A stretch of DNA of 64,000 nt from JALYYC01 sp963795805 (GCA_963795805.1 CAWCIV010000001.1:372001-436000); one strand, 5' to 3'. Positions 8,335 to 18,507 are shown, counted from the first letter of the stretch. Made by a program: numbers and translations. The notes: a model not told the origin generated them from the letters alone.

Positions 8335-9292
8335 AGGCGAGAACGTGATCGACCGCCTCGAGGATCCGGTCGACGTCGGGGAGGTAGAGCTTCTCGTACC
8401 GCGATGGTGGATAGGGGACATTCAAGCCGCCGACGCGTTGCACTGGAGCCTCGAGAAAGTCGAAGGCGTCGTGGCTGATGCGCGCCGCCACTTCGGCACC
8501 GAAGCCGCAGAAGACCGGCGCCTCGTGCACGACGATCGCGCGATGGGTCTTGTTCACCGAGGTCAAGACCGTGTCCATATCGAGCGGGGAAAGGCTGCGC
8601 AGGTCGATGACCTCCAGCGAGGTGCCGTCTTTTGCCGCGGTCTCGGCCGCCTGGACCGCGGTCTGCACCGTCGGGCCGTAGGCGATCACGGTCGCGCTCG
8701 TTCCCTCATGCCGAATAACCGCCTTCCCGATCGGCACCCTGGTGGACTGGTCGATCTCGTCCTTGAGGTAATAGCGCGCCTTGGGCTCGAAGAAGACGAC
8801 CGGGTCATCGTCCGCGATCGCCGTCCGCAGCATGCCGTAGGCGTCGGCCGGGGTCGAGGGCGTGACGACTTTGAGCCCTGCCGTGTGGGCAAAGTAGGCT
8901 TCAGGGCTTTCCGAGTGGTGCTCGACGGCGCCGATGTTGCCACCGAACGGAACCCGGATCGTGATCGGAAGCGAGATCCCGGACCGGTTTCGGTACTTGG
9001 CGACGTGGCTGACGATCTGCTCGAATGCCGGGTAGATGAAGCCGTCGAACTGGATCTCTGGGATGGGGCGAAATCCGCGAAGTGCCAGTCCGATGGCGAC
9101 GCCGATGATCGCCGATTCCGCCAGGGGCGTGTCGAAGACGCGCTCCTCGCCGAACTGTTTTTGCAGGCCATCGGTGATGCGAAAGACGCCACCAAGCGCG
9201 CCCACGTCCTCCCCGAAGATCAGCGTGTCCTTGTCGGCGCTCAGCGAGTCGCGCAGGGCCAGGTTGAGCGCCTTTGCCATGGTGGCCTCCAT
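8327..9292 (-). CDS. 2-oxoacid dehydrogenase E1 beta subunit
   Basis: The 321-residue product is the transketolase-like beta chain of an alpha2beta2 E1. It shows FGEDVGALGGVF, DTPLAESAIIGVAIGLAL, EIQFDGFIYPAFEQIVS and the C-terminal domain with VIDLRSLSPLDMDTV and HEAPVFCGFGAEVAA. With the alpha chain it decarboxylates a 2-oxoacid and acylates the lipoyl arm of E2. The start at 9292 overlaps the alpha stop (TGATG); MAKALN four codons later is also possible. Branched-chain and pyruvate complexes cannot be separated by these motifs. Confidence 0.92.
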   Translation of the reverse strand: MEATMAKALNLALRDSLSADKDTLIFGEDVGALGGVFRITDGLQKQFGEERVFDTPLAESAIIGVAIGLALRGFRPIPEIQFDGFIYPAFEQIVSHVAKYRNRSGISLPITIRVPFGGNIGAVEHHSESPEAYFAHTAGLKVVTPSTPADAYGMLRTAIADDDPVVFFEPKARYYLKDEIDQSTRVPIGKAVIRHEGTSATVIAYGPTVQTAVQAAETAAKDGTSLEVIDLRSLSPLDMDTVLTSVNKTHRAIVVHEAPVFCGFGAEVAARISHDAFDFLEAPVQRVGGLNVPYPPSRYEKLYLPDVDRILEAVDHVLAYG

Positions 9293-10356
9293 CAGGGTTG
9301 CTCCAGCGAGGCTTCGAACTCTCCACGCTCTTTGAGGAACGGCTCCGAGGGTGACTGGTAGACGCCCTCATACATCGCCTTGCCGGCCGCCGGCATCGGT
9401 GCGCGCGAGAGCTTCTCGCGCATCTCTCTGGCGACCCGTTCCGCCTCATCGGTGACGGCGCGATCCGCGGCATCGTCGAGCAGGCCGGCCGAGCTGAGCC
9501 AGGTCCTGTAGCGGGCAATAGGGTCTTTTGACGACCAGGCCTCAACGTCGGCGGCGAGCCGGTATCGCGTCGGATCGTCGGAGCTGGTGTGGGCGCCCAT
9601 CCGGTATGTGACCGCCTCGATGAGGTACGGGCCCTCGCCGCGTCGCGCCCGGTCAGCGGCGACCCGCGTGGCCGCGAACACCGCGAGGATGTCGTTGCCA
9701 TCGATGCGGATGCCGGGAAAGCCATAGCCCACGGCCCGCTCGGCGATCGAGCCGGCGGTTTGCCTGCTGAGAGGAACCGAGATCGCCCAGTAGTTGTTCT
9801 GGCAGAGGAAGACCACCGGCGAGCGGAAGACACCGGCAAAGTTCATCGCCTCGTGCCAGTCGCCTTCCGAGGTTGCGCCGTCGCCGAAGGTGACGAGCAC
9901 TGCCTCGTCGGTCTTCTTGAGCCGGCAACCCATCGCGAAGCCGACCGCGTGCGGGACCTGGGTCGCCACCGGGATCGCCAATGGCGCGAAGTGATAGCGT
10001 CGCGGGTCCCAGGCGCCGTGCGTCAGGCCCTTGAAGAGGGTCAGCATCTGGGCCGGGTCGACACCGCGGCACATCGCCATGCCGAACTCCCGGTAGCTGG
10101 GGAAGATCCAGTCGGTCTCGCGCAGCGCCAGCGTGGCGCCGACGTGCAGCGCCTCCTGCCCGAGGAACTGGCCCCAGAGCCCGAGCTGACCCTGGCGCTG
10201 GAGGTTCAACGCCTCCTGGTCGGCGCGTCGGATCAGGACCATCTTCCGATAGAGGTCCCGGAGCATCTCCGCATCCAGGCCGAGCGACTCGCGCGCACCG
10301 TGCGTGAGGGTTCCGTCGGCGGCAAAAAGATGACGAACTGGGTCCTCGGCGCGCAT
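9292..10356 (-). CDS. 2-oxoacid dehydrogenase E1 alpha subunit
   Basis: This is the thiamine-diphosphate-binding chain of E1. The ThDP motif runs from GDGATSEGDWHEAMNFAG to QNNYWAIS, and the phosphorylation-loop region RMGAHTSSDDPTRYR has the Ser/Thr pattern of branched-chain type E1alpha. First gene of a four-gene minus-strand operon (E1alpha, E1beta, E2, LeuA-like). The frame is open upstream to 10503, but that part overlaps the divergent gene. ATG 10356 follows a GAGG; GTG 10377 is another candidate and would make a near-leaderless transcript. Confidence 0.88.
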   Translation of the reverse strand: MRAEDPVRHLFAADGTLTHGARESLGLDAEMLRDLYRKMVLIRRADQEALNLQRQGQLGLWGQFLGQEALHVGATLALRETDWIFPSYREFGMAMCRGVDPAQMLTLFKGLTHGAWDPRRYHFAPLAIPVATQVPHAVGFAMGCRLKKTDEAVLVTFGDGATSEGDWHEAMNFAGVFRSPVVFLCQNNYWAISVPLSRQTAGSIAERAVGYGFPGIRIDGNDILAVFAATRVAADRARRGEGPYLIEAVTYRMGAHTSSDDPTRYRLAADVEAWSSKDPIARYRTWLSSAGLLDDAADRAVTDEAERVAREMREKLSRAPMPAAGKAMYEGVYQSPSEPFLKERGEFEASLEQP

Positions 10357-10390
10357 CACCTCGACGACGTCTGCCACCGATGACAATCGT

Positions 10391-10402
10391 ATACCCGGGT
10401 AT
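10391..10402. promoter_or_regulatory. Perfect 12-base palindrome in a divergent promoter region
   Basis: ATACCCGGGTAT lies midway between the E1alpha operon and the zinc-ribbon gene, which diverge within about 57 bases. TATACG/TACGAT-like hexamers flank it on both strands. Position and symmetry suggest a shared operator or overlapping -10 elements; no regulator binding such a site can be named. Confidence 0.35.
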
Positions 10403-10413
10403 CGTAGGAACAC

Positions 10414-11088
10414 ATGGCAGACGACCCCGTCGCCGCGCTGGCCGCTCTCTACCAGGTCGAGCATCGCCTCGGCGAGATCCGGAAGGAGATGGCTCGCCTT
10501 CACCGGACGCTAGACGGTGATCCGACGATTGGCGACCGGCGCCCGCGCCTGGCCATCGCGCAGGCGCGCCGCGATCAGCTCCAGGGGCGCCTTCGCGACG
10601 CCGAGGTGCAAGAACGGACGGAGCGAGCCCGGGCGCGGACACATGAACAACAGCTCTACTCCGGTACGATTCACAACCCGCGCGAGCTTTCTCAGCTGGC
10701 AGGCGAGCTGGAACAGCTCAAGGGCCGGCTGGCCCTCGAGGAGGTCGCCGAGATGGAACTCCTCGGCGAGCTCGACGAAGCCGAGGCCGACCTGCGCGCG
10801 GCGAGCGACGAAGCGGCCGTGGCTCGGCGCGAGCTCGACGAGCTACAGGCGACCGAGCAGGACACGCTCGCCGAGGTCACCGATCACCGAAGCCGGATTG
10901 CGCCCGCCCGCCTGCATCTCTATGACCGCGTGGTCGCGCACCGCCCGCTGCCACCGATCGTCGAGGTGCGTGGCGGCACCTGCACGGGCTGCCGCCTGCC
11001 ACTTTCCACCAGCCAGGTGCGTGCGCTCCGAATGGCGACCGAGCCGATCACCTGCGAGACCTGCGGGCGGATCCAGCGACTGGCATGA
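10414..11088 (+). CDS. Coiled-coil C4 zinc-ribbon protein (DUF164/CT398-like)
   Basis: The 224-residue protein is mostly a long charged coiled coil (about 1-165), followed by the conserved linker YDRVVAHRPLP and a C-terminal zinc ribbon, CTGCRLPL ... CETCGRIQRL. That architecture matches the CT398/HP0958 family, proposed to act in nucleic-acid handling or as a chaperone. AGGA precedes ATG 10414 at good spacing. The stop overlaps the RNase H start by four bases; this pairing with an RNase H-like gene is common in Gram-positive-type genomes. Confidence 0.88.
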   Translation: MADDPVAALAALYQVEHRLGEIRKEMARLHRTLDGDPTIGDRRPRLAIAQARRDQLQGRLRDAEVQERTERARARTHEQQLYSGTIHNPRELSQLAGELEQLKGRLALEEVAEMELLGELDEAEADLRAASDEAAVARRELDELQATEQDTLAEVTDHRSRIAPARLHLYDRVVAHRPLPPIVEVRGGTCTGCRLPLSTSQVRALRMATEPITCETCGRIQRLA

Positions 11089-11825
11089 CCGGCGTCGAAA
11101 GTGTCGTCGTCCATACCGACGGGGCCTCCCGTGGCAATCCCGGGCCGGCATCGATCGGTGTCGTGATTGCTCGAGAGGACGGGCGGGTACTCCTGGAGCT
11201 CGGCGAGGCGCTCGGCGAGACCACCAATAATGTTGCCGAGTACACGGCCGTCATTCGGGCGCTTGAGCGCGCCGCCGAGATGGGTACCCGCCGCGTCCGC
11301 GTGATGATGGACAGCCAGTTGGTCGTCCGTCAGCTCAATGGCAGCTATCGGGTGAAGCATGCCGAGATGATCCCGCTCTACCGGCGCGTGTTGGCGCTGA
11401 TCCAGAAGTTCGACGCCGTGACCTTCGAGCATGTGCCGCGCGAGGAGAACAGCGAAGCCGACCGTCTCGCGAACCAGGCGCTCGACGGGGGAGTGGTGCC
11501 TGCCGAGCTGGCCTCGGTGGCGAATGAGTCCCTGGTCGCGCGAATCTTCAAGGCGTTCATCGATGATCGGCCGCACGAAGCGCGTGACCTGCTGGGCGCA
11601 CTGTTCATGTATCAGCGAGGCGGTGACCAGCCGCAGGACGCCGATGACTTCCTCGATCGGTGGCCCGGAACGGGCGAGAGCTGGACCGTAACCTCGGTGC
11701 GCGCCGGCGCCGCTTCCGAGACCATCCTCGAAGCCCGGCTCGACCGGACGGCCCTGGTTTGGTTATGCCGCGTTGCGGACGGCAGGGTCGAGCGCATCGT
11801 CGAGTATCGCGACAGCGGAGCATAA
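11085..11825 (+). CDS. RNase H-like protein with extra C-terminal domain (possibly SnoaL/NTF2-like)
   Basis: Residues 1-135 form an RNase HI fold with the four acidic residues in place: Asp in HTDGASRGNPGP, Glu in NNVAEYTAVI, Asp in MMDSQLVV and Asp in NSEADRLAN. It should cut the RNA strand of RNA/DNA hybrids. Residues about 145-246 are an added domain (RIFKAFIDDRP ... VERIVEYRDSGA) whose helix-then-strands pattern and ending recall SnoaL/NTF2-like folds; this assignment is an inference. It overlaps the zinc-ribbon gene by ATGA and lies 34 bases before the RNase P RNA. Confidence 0.85.
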   Translation: MTGVESVVVHTDGASRGNPGPASIGVVIAREDGRVLLELGEALGETTNNVAEYTAVIRALERAAEMGTRRVRVMMDSQLVVRQLNGSYRVKHAEMIPLYRRVLALIQKFDAVTFEHVPREENSEADRLANQALDGGVVPAELASVANESLVARIFKAFIDDRPHEARDLLGALFMYQRGGDQPQDADDFLDRWPGTGESWTVTSVRAGAASETILEARLDRTALVWLCRVADGRVERIVEYRDSGA

Positions 11826-11859
11826 GCCTCACCGGGCAGCCACGGGTAAAATGGCTGGC

Positions 11860-12233
11860 GAGTCCGCCAGGCAGCCGCGCCGGGATGGTCCCGTCGAGGA
11901 AAGTCCGAGCTCCGCAGAGCAGGGTGCCGGGTAACGCCCGGTCGGGGTGACCCGAAGGAGAGTGCCACAGAAAAGACACAGCCGGGGCGCAAGCCTCGGC
12001 GAAGGTGAAATGGTGAGGTAAGAGCCCACCAGCAGCCGGGAGACCGGCTGGCTAGGTAAACCCCACCTGGAGCAAGACCAAATAGGAGGACATCAACGGC
12101 TGGCTCGGCCGGTCCTCGGGTACGGTCGCTGGAGTCGCCGGGCAACCGGCGACCGAGACGGATGGCTGCCACCTCACTTCGTGTCGCTTCGGCGGCTGAC
12201 GGGGGGTACAGAACTCGGCTTATCGGCGGACTC
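11860..12233 (+). ncRNA. rnpB: RNase P RNA, bacterial type A
   Basis: The helix P1 arms pair exactly (11860-11868 with 12225-12233). The conserved P4 5' strand GAGGAAAGTCCGAGC is at 11896-11910, and the matching 3' core ACAGAACTCGGCTTAT is at 12208-12223. Between them are the usual GCCACAGAAA and GGTAAACCCCACC segments. The length of about 374 bases and layout are of the ancestral type A. It is the ribozyme that trims tRNA 5' leaders. It sits just upstream of the mraZ promoter. Confidence 0.95.
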
Positions 12234-12371
12234 AACTAACACGCACGACCCCGGGTGAACGCGCGGCCGGCCGGGCAGACCCGCACGGAGTCCTGCCTGA
12301 ATACGCGAACACAACATCTAGGGGCTGGATCTCTGTGTTTCCACCAGTACACAAGATTTGCCCGCAGATCG

Positions 12372-12400
12372 TTGACAGGCAGCTGCCGCGGTGGTAACTT
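12372..12400 (+). promoter_or_regulatory. Promoter of the dcw cluster
   Basis: TTGACA at 12372-12377 is separated by 17 bases from TAACTT at 12395-12400, a near-consensus housekeeping promoter. Transcription should start near 12407, about 60 bases before mraZ and just upstream of three putative MraZ boxes. Confidence 0.7.
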
Positions 12401-12411
12401 CCAGCGTGTCG

Positions 12412-12441
12412 GTGGCATCAAGTGGGGAAAAGTGGTGAAAA
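12412..12441 (+). promoter_or_regulatory. Three tandem GTGG boxes, putative MraZ operator
   Basis: GTGG occurs at 12412, 12422 and 12432, exactly ten bases apart, each followed by an A-rich half (CATCAA, GGAAAA, TGAAAA). MraZ is known in other bacteria to bind direct repeats of this kind at a 10-base period upstream of its own gene. The position between the promoter and mraZ supports autoregulation of the cluster. Confidence 0.7.
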
Positions 12442-12465
12442 TGAGACAGCTGGTGGTTCGCGCTG

Positions 12466-12909
12466 ATGTTTCTCGGGACCTACCGCCACTCGGTGGACCA
12501 GAAGGGTCGCGTTGCCATCCCCGCCCGCTTTCGGGAGCAGTTGCCGACGGGCACCATCATCGCCAAAGGAGCCGAGGGCTGCCTGCAGGTGTATCCACCC
12601 GAGGAGTGGGCGAGGGAACAGGGAGTCCAGCGGTTGGGGTCGATGACTCCGGCCGAGGAACGGCGCCTCGCCCGCATGATGTTCGGCGCCGCCCGGGAGT
12701 GCGAATTCGACGTCCAGGGACGAATCGTCCTCACCCAGGACCTGCGGCAGTACGCCGGCATCTCCGGGACCGCCTGGATCGTCGGGGTCAACAACTTGAT
12801 CGAGATCTGGAACGACGAGGCCTGGCGTCGCATCGGCGAGGCAACCCCGGAGGAGTACACGCGAATCCAGGACCAGGTAGCCGAACGGCGGCGTTCCAGT
12901 GGCCAATGA
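12466..12909 (+). CDS. mraZ: MraZ, AbrB-fold transcriptional regulator of the dcw cluster
   Basis: The 147-residue product has two MraZ half-domains, each with the DxxGR turn: SVDQKGRVAIPARFRE near residue 10 and DVQGRIVLTQDLR near residue 82. It starts with the typical MFLGTYRH. MraZ forms a ring that binds repeated DNA boxes and represses the division cluster; such boxes lie just upstream. Overlaps rsmH by 11 bases. Confidence 0.95.
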   Translation: MFLGTYRHSVDQKGRVAIPARFREQLPTGTIIAKGAEGCLQVYPPEEWAREQGVQRLGSMTPAEERRLARMMFGAARECEFDVQGRIVLTQDLRQYAGISGTAWIVGVNNLIEIWNDEAWRRIGEATPEEYTRIQDQVAERRRSSGQ

Positions 12910-13873
12910 CGGCAGTGATCGACGCGTTTCCGACCGTGACCCCGGACTGACCGGACACCGACCTGTACTTTTACAAGAGCTAATAACCAGCCTTCGACCA
13001 GCCCCCGGGCAGGCGTTTATCGACGCCACGCTGGGCGGTGGGGGCTATGCGCGAGCGCTGATCGAGCGCTTGCGACCGGGCGGGACTCTGCTGGGCCTCG
13101 ACCGGGACGCCGCCGCCATCGAGCGATTCGCCCGGCAGCCCCTGCCTCCAGACGTGACCGTGAAACTGGAGCACACCAATTTCGCCAGGATCGCTGAGCT
13201 AGCCGCCGGTCTGCCGCCGGTGCGGGGCATCGTCTTCGACCTCGGCCTCTCCTCCGATCAGCTCGATGACCCGAACCGAGGCTTCAGCTTCCAACGCGAG
13301 GGGCCGCTCGACATGCGGCTCGATCGGAGCGAGCCGCGGACCGCCGCAGACCTTCTGAACCGGGAACCGCTTTCGGAGTTGCGGCGCATCCTGAAGGAGT
13401 TCGGGCAAGAGCGATGGGCTGCGCGGATCGCGCAGCGCATCGTCGATCAACGGAAACGGCGGCCGCTGCGAACCACGAAAGATCTCGCCGACCTGGTGGC
13501 CGGAGCCATTCCCCGGGGGGCCTGGCCAAGAGACATTCATGTCGCGACCAGGACGTTCATGGCGGTGCGGATCGCGGTGAACCGTGAGCTCGAATCGATC
13601 GAAACAGGGTTGAAGGCTGCTATCCAGGTGCTCGCACGCGATGGGCGCGTCGGGGTCGTCTCTTTCCACTCTCTCGAGGACAAGATTGCAAAGAACCTAT
13701 TCAACGTCGAAGCAACAGACTGTATTTGTCCGCCCCAAGCGCCCGTTTGCATCTGTGGGCACCATCGCTCCGTGCGCGTCGTGACGCGCAAACCGATTAC
13801 GGCGTCAGAGGCCGAGGTACGTGAAAATCCACGTTCCCGGTCGGCCAAATTACGAGTCGCGGAGAAGTTATGA
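12899..13873 (+). CDS. rsmH: 16S rRNA (cytosine1402-N4)-methyltransferase
   Basis: The 324-residue protein starts HRPVLLQELI and has the SAM-binding FIDATLGGGGYARALIE motif, then FDLGLSSDQLDDPNRGFSF, PLDMRLD, and RTFMAVRIAVNRELE, all diagnostic of RsmH (MraW). It methylates the ribosomal P-site. Start GTG 12899 lies inside the end of mraZ. The C-terminal part has a short Cys-rich insertion (CICPPQAPVCICG), as seen in other RsmH proteins. Confidence 0.95.
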   Translation: MANDGSDRRVSDRDPGLTGHRPVLLQELITSLRPAPGQAFIDATLGGGGYARALIERLRPGGTLLGLDRDAAAIERFARQPLPPDVTVKLEHTNFARIAELAAGLPPVRGIVFDLGLSSDQLDDPNRGFSFQREGPLDMRLDRSEPRTAADLLNREPLSELRRILKEFGQERWAARIAQRIVDQRKRRPLRTTKDLADLVAGAIPRGAWPRDIHVATRTFMAVRIAVNRELESIETGLKAAIQVLARDGRVGVVSFHSLEDKIAKNLFNVEATDCICPPQAPVCICGHHRSVRVVTRKPITASEAEVRENPRSRSAKLRVAEKL

Positions 13874-13916
13874 ATCGTGTCAATGCCTTTCCACAAGTCA
13901 ATACCTGAGCGGCCGC

Positions 13917-14408
13917 ATGGTGGAACCCGTCCCTCCTGGGCATCTACTAGTTTTGCGGCCCCGCCGGCCCGATCCGACCCCTCCGGCGCGCGCGGTACCC
14001 CCTTCCCGCGCGCGCCGGAGTCGCGGCCGGCCTTCGCTCTCGCCGCTCGTGGGCGCTGCAACCCTCATCACCGGGGCCTTGCTCCTCGTCGCACAGTCCG
14101 CGGCCGCCACCCAGGCGAGCTATCAGATCGCCACGCTCAAGCAGGAGCAGGCCAGGCTGGCGGCGGCGCACGATCAATTGCAGTCACAACTGGCTGCCGA
14201 CCAGGCGGCCAACCGTGTCGCGGTCGCGGCCGAGCAACTCGGCATGGCGCACCCGTCACGCTGGCAGTACGTCCACGGCGCCGGCTCGCCCATCGCGCTG
14301 CGTCAGCCGCCCGCCGATGGCGGCCGGCCCGGCGTGGTCAATGGCGTCCTTGCCGTGCTGGGCGCGGTGACAGGACGCCCGGTGGACCCCTCGAACCCAA
14401 CCCGTTAA
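13917..14408 (+). CDS. FtsL-like division protein (membrane helix plus coiled coil)
   Basis: The 163-residue product has a proline- and arginine-rich cytoplasmic part (1-45), one membrane helix (about 48-68) and a heptad-patterned segment (QIATLKQEQARLAAAHDQLQ) followed by a loose tail. This is the bitopic layout of FtsL/DivIC, and the gene stands exactly where ftsL is found, between rsmH and ftsI. Sequence conservation of FtsL is low, so the name rests on topology and position. ATG 13917 follows a 12-codon mini-frame that begins at the rsmH stop. Confidence 0.7.
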   Translation: MVEPVPPGHLLVLRPRRPDPTPPARAVPPSRARRSRGRPSLSPLVGAATLITGALLLVAQSAAATQASYQIATLKQEQARLAAAHDQLQSQLAADQAANRVAVAAEQLGMAHPSRWQYVHGAGSPIALRQPPADGGRPGVVNGVLAVLGAVTGRPVDPSNPTR

Positions 14409-14424
14409 GCGGGCGCGTGGCGGC

Positions 14425-16134
14425 GTGAAGGCCTCATCGAATCTCGAACCGCGCAGTCGCATCCTCGCCTTGATGGCGATCGTGCTGATCAGCTACCTGG
14501 TGCTATTCGGCCGCCTCGTCTACTGGCAGGGCTGGCGCCACGACGACATGGTGCGGCTGGCGGCCAGTTACCACAACGACACGCTGACACTGCCGGCTGT
14601 CCGCGGACGGATCACGGACCGGAATGGCGCTCTGCTCGTCAGCAATTCACCCGTCTTCTCGATCTTTGCCTCGCCGGATCAAATCTCGGCCACCGACCGG
14701 CAGCAGATCGGAGTGCAACTCGCGCCCCTGCTGCACATGACCTCGGACGAGTTGACGGTCAAGCTGGCGACGACGTCGAAGTTCGTCTACCTCGCCCGGC
14801 GGGTATCGGCGGTCGTCGCGGCAGAGCTGGACACGATGCATCTACCCGGCATCGGGAAGATTGCGGAGACCCAGCGGACCTACGTTGATGGGGCCGTGCC
14901 GGGGACGAGCCTGGCGGCCAATCTCCTCGGGTTCACGAACGATGCCGGGGTTGGCAATTACGGCGTGGAAGGCTATTACGACCGGATTCTTGGCGGCCAA
15001 TCCGGATTCGAGGCAACGGTGCGCGACCTGGCCAACCGACCCATCATCCTGAGCGACCGACAGCGGCGAGACGCGGTCAACGGCATGACGCTGCAGTTGA
15101 GCCTTGACAGCACGATCCAGGTCGTCGCCGAGCGCGCGCTGGCCGAGGGGGTTCAAAAGGTCCAGGCGCAGAGCGGATCGCTGGTGATCATGGAGCCCAG
15201 CACCGGTCGGATCGTCGCCTGGGCCGACGTCCCGAGCTACAACGCCAATAATTTCGCCAGCACCCCCACAGCCCAATTCATCGATCCGATGGTGTCCGAT
15301 CTCTACGAGCCCGGGTCCGTGATGAAGGTCGTCACCCTTGCCGGGGCGCTCGACGACCACGCGATCACCCCCGATTACCGCTTCAACGAGACGGGGACGG
15401 CGGTGGTCGGGGGATACGCGATCCACAACTGGGACAACCGCGCGCACGGCGTGGTGACGATGACGCAGGTCCTCGAGAACTCGCTCAATGTCGGCGCCAT
15501 CCGTGCCCAGCAGATGGAGGGGCCGGACCGCTTCTACCAGTATCTCCAGCGATTTGGAATCGGCGGCCGGACCGGGGTTGACGTCGCCGCCGAGACGGCG
15601 GCGCCGCTGGCTGACCTCGCGAAATGGAAGGCGTCGCAACTGGCCACTGCGTCCTTCGGCCAGGGCATCGACGCGACGCCAATCGAAATGCTGGCGGCGG
15701 TGAATGTCATCGCAACGGGCGGCAATCTGGTCTGGCCGCACGTGGTGGACCAGGTCATCGATGGCCAGGGGGTGAGTCATCCGACGCACCCACGCGTGCT
15801 CCGCCAGGTGATCAGTCCCAAGGCAGCCAAGCAGATGCAAGAGATGATGGTGTCCGTGGTCGAGCACGGCTCCGGGTTTGCCGCCCGCATCGACTCTTTC
15901 AAGAACCTGGTCGCCGGCAAGACCGGGACTGCGAGCATTCCGGAGAACGGCGGTTATTCGAAGCAGGACACGATCGGGTCTTTCGTGGGCTTCCTTCCCG
16001 CCGATCACCCGCAATTCATCATGATGGTCATCGTCCGCAAACCGCAAATTCTCTTCGAGGGCGCCTACGTCGCGGCGCCGATTTTCAAGACGGTCGCGAG
16101 CGCGCTGATCACCCAATGGCAGATCGCCCCATGA
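14425..16134 (+). CDS. ftsI: Class B penicillin-binding protein, septal transpeptidase
   Basis: The 569-residue protein has one N-terminal membrane helix (about 13-32), a PBP dimerisation domain (RGRITDRNGALLVSNS), and a transpeptidase domain with Ser298 in SVMK, the SLN motif and KTGT. It cross-links septal peptidoglycan with FtsW. The start is GTG 14425, 17 bases after the FtsL-like gene. No PASTA repeats follow, and the C-terminus is short. Confidence 0.93.
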   Translation: MKASSNLEPRSRILALMAIVLISYLVLFGRLVYWQGWRHDDMVRLAASYHNDTLTLPAVRGRITDRNGALLVSNSPVFSIFASPDQISATDRQQIGVQLAPLLHMTSDELTVKLATTSKFVYLARRVSAVVAAELDTMHLPGIGKIAETQRTYVDGAVPGTSLAANLLGFTNDAGVGNYGVEGYYDRILGGQSGFEATVRDLANRPIILSDRQRRDAVNGMTLQLSLDSTIQVVAERALAEGVQKVQAQSGSLVIMEPSTGRIVAWADVPSYNANNFASTPTAQFIDPMVSDLYEPGSVMKVVTLAGALDDHAITPDYRFNETGTAVVGGYAIHNWDNRAHGVVTMTQVLENSLNVGAIRAQQMEGPDRFYQYLQRFGIGGRTGVDVAAETAAPLADLAKWKASQLATASFGQGIDATPIEMLAAVNVIATGGNLVWPHVVDQVIDGQGVSHPTHPRVLRQVISPKAAKQMQEMMVSVVEHGSGFAARIDSFKNLVAGKTGTASIPENGGYSKQDTIGSFVGFLPADHPQFIMMVIVRKPQILFEGAYVAAPIFKTVASALITQWQIAP

Positions 16135-16141
16135 CCGCGGC

Positions 16142-17550
<1,409 letters not shown>

Positions 17551-17551
<1 letters not shown>

Positions 17552-18507
17552 TGGGGCCGCTGATTCTCTTCGTGGTCGCGGCCCTCGCGTGCGCGCTGCT
17601 GTTTCCAACCGCCATCGGCATCCTCGCCCGGGCGAAGATGGGTCAGCAGATCCGGGAGGAGGGGCCTGCGGCGCATCTGGCGAAGGCAGGCACCCCAACG
17701 GCCGGCGGTCTGCTGTTCCTGCTCGTGGCGACGCTGCTCTACCTGGTGGCGGATCGATCGGCCGCCGGCGGGCTGGTGTTGCTGGCGCTGCTCCTGGGTG
17801 GCGGTCTGGGCTTCATCGATGACTTCTCAGCGATTCGCGGCGGTCGAAACCTCGGCCTGAAGGCGCGGCAGAAGATTGTCGTCCAGCTCCTGATCGGGGC
17901 CGTGCTTGGCTACCTCGCGTTTCGCTGGAACCTGGCCCGGCAGCTGGTTCCGTTCGACGGCTGGCAGCCGCTCGGCGCTGTCTGGATGACTCTCGTCGGG
18001 GCGGTGGCATTTGCCGCCGGCTCCAACGGCTTCAACCTGACCGATGGAAGCGACGGGCTGGCCGGCGGTGCCGGTGCCATCAGCTTCGGAGCGCTGGCTT
18101 TCGTTGCCGTTCTCCAGCACCGGCCGGGAGCCGGCGCGATGGCCGCGGCGCTCGCCGGTTGCCTGATCGGTTTTCTCGTTTACAACGCTTTTCCCGCCCG
18201 CATCTTCATGGGCGACACCGGAAGCCTGGCGCTCGGAACGGCGCTCGTGGCCGCCGCCATCGGCACCGGGTACCTCTGGTACCTCCCCCTGCTCGGCATC
18301 GTGTTCGTCGTCGAGACCGTCTCAGTGATCGCGCAGGTGGCGAGCTTCAAGTTGACCGGCAAACGCATCATCAAGATGTCGCCGCTGCATAACCACTTCA
18401 TCGTGAGCGGGTGGCGCGAGACGCGAATTGCGGCCACATTCTGGGCCGGCTCGGCAGTCGCCGCCATCCTATCGATCGTCATCGCCCACCCGAGGAGCGT
18501 CGGATGA
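17551..18507 (+). CDS. mraY: Phospho-MurNAc-pentapeptide transferase
   Basis: A 318-residue protein with about ten membrane helices. MraY signatures are KAGTPTAGG, the two Asp in GFIDDFSAI, NLTDGSDGLAGG, FMGDTGSLALG and MSPLHNHF. It makes lipid I at the membrane from UDP-MurNAc-pentapeptide. ATG 17551 is chosen because it overlaps the murF stop and precedes the first helix directly. Confidence 0.95.

Noticed and set aside
11860..12233. Short frames inside the RNase P RNA gene.
   Set aside because: The region is explained by a complete RNase P RNA with pairing P1 ends and P4 core.
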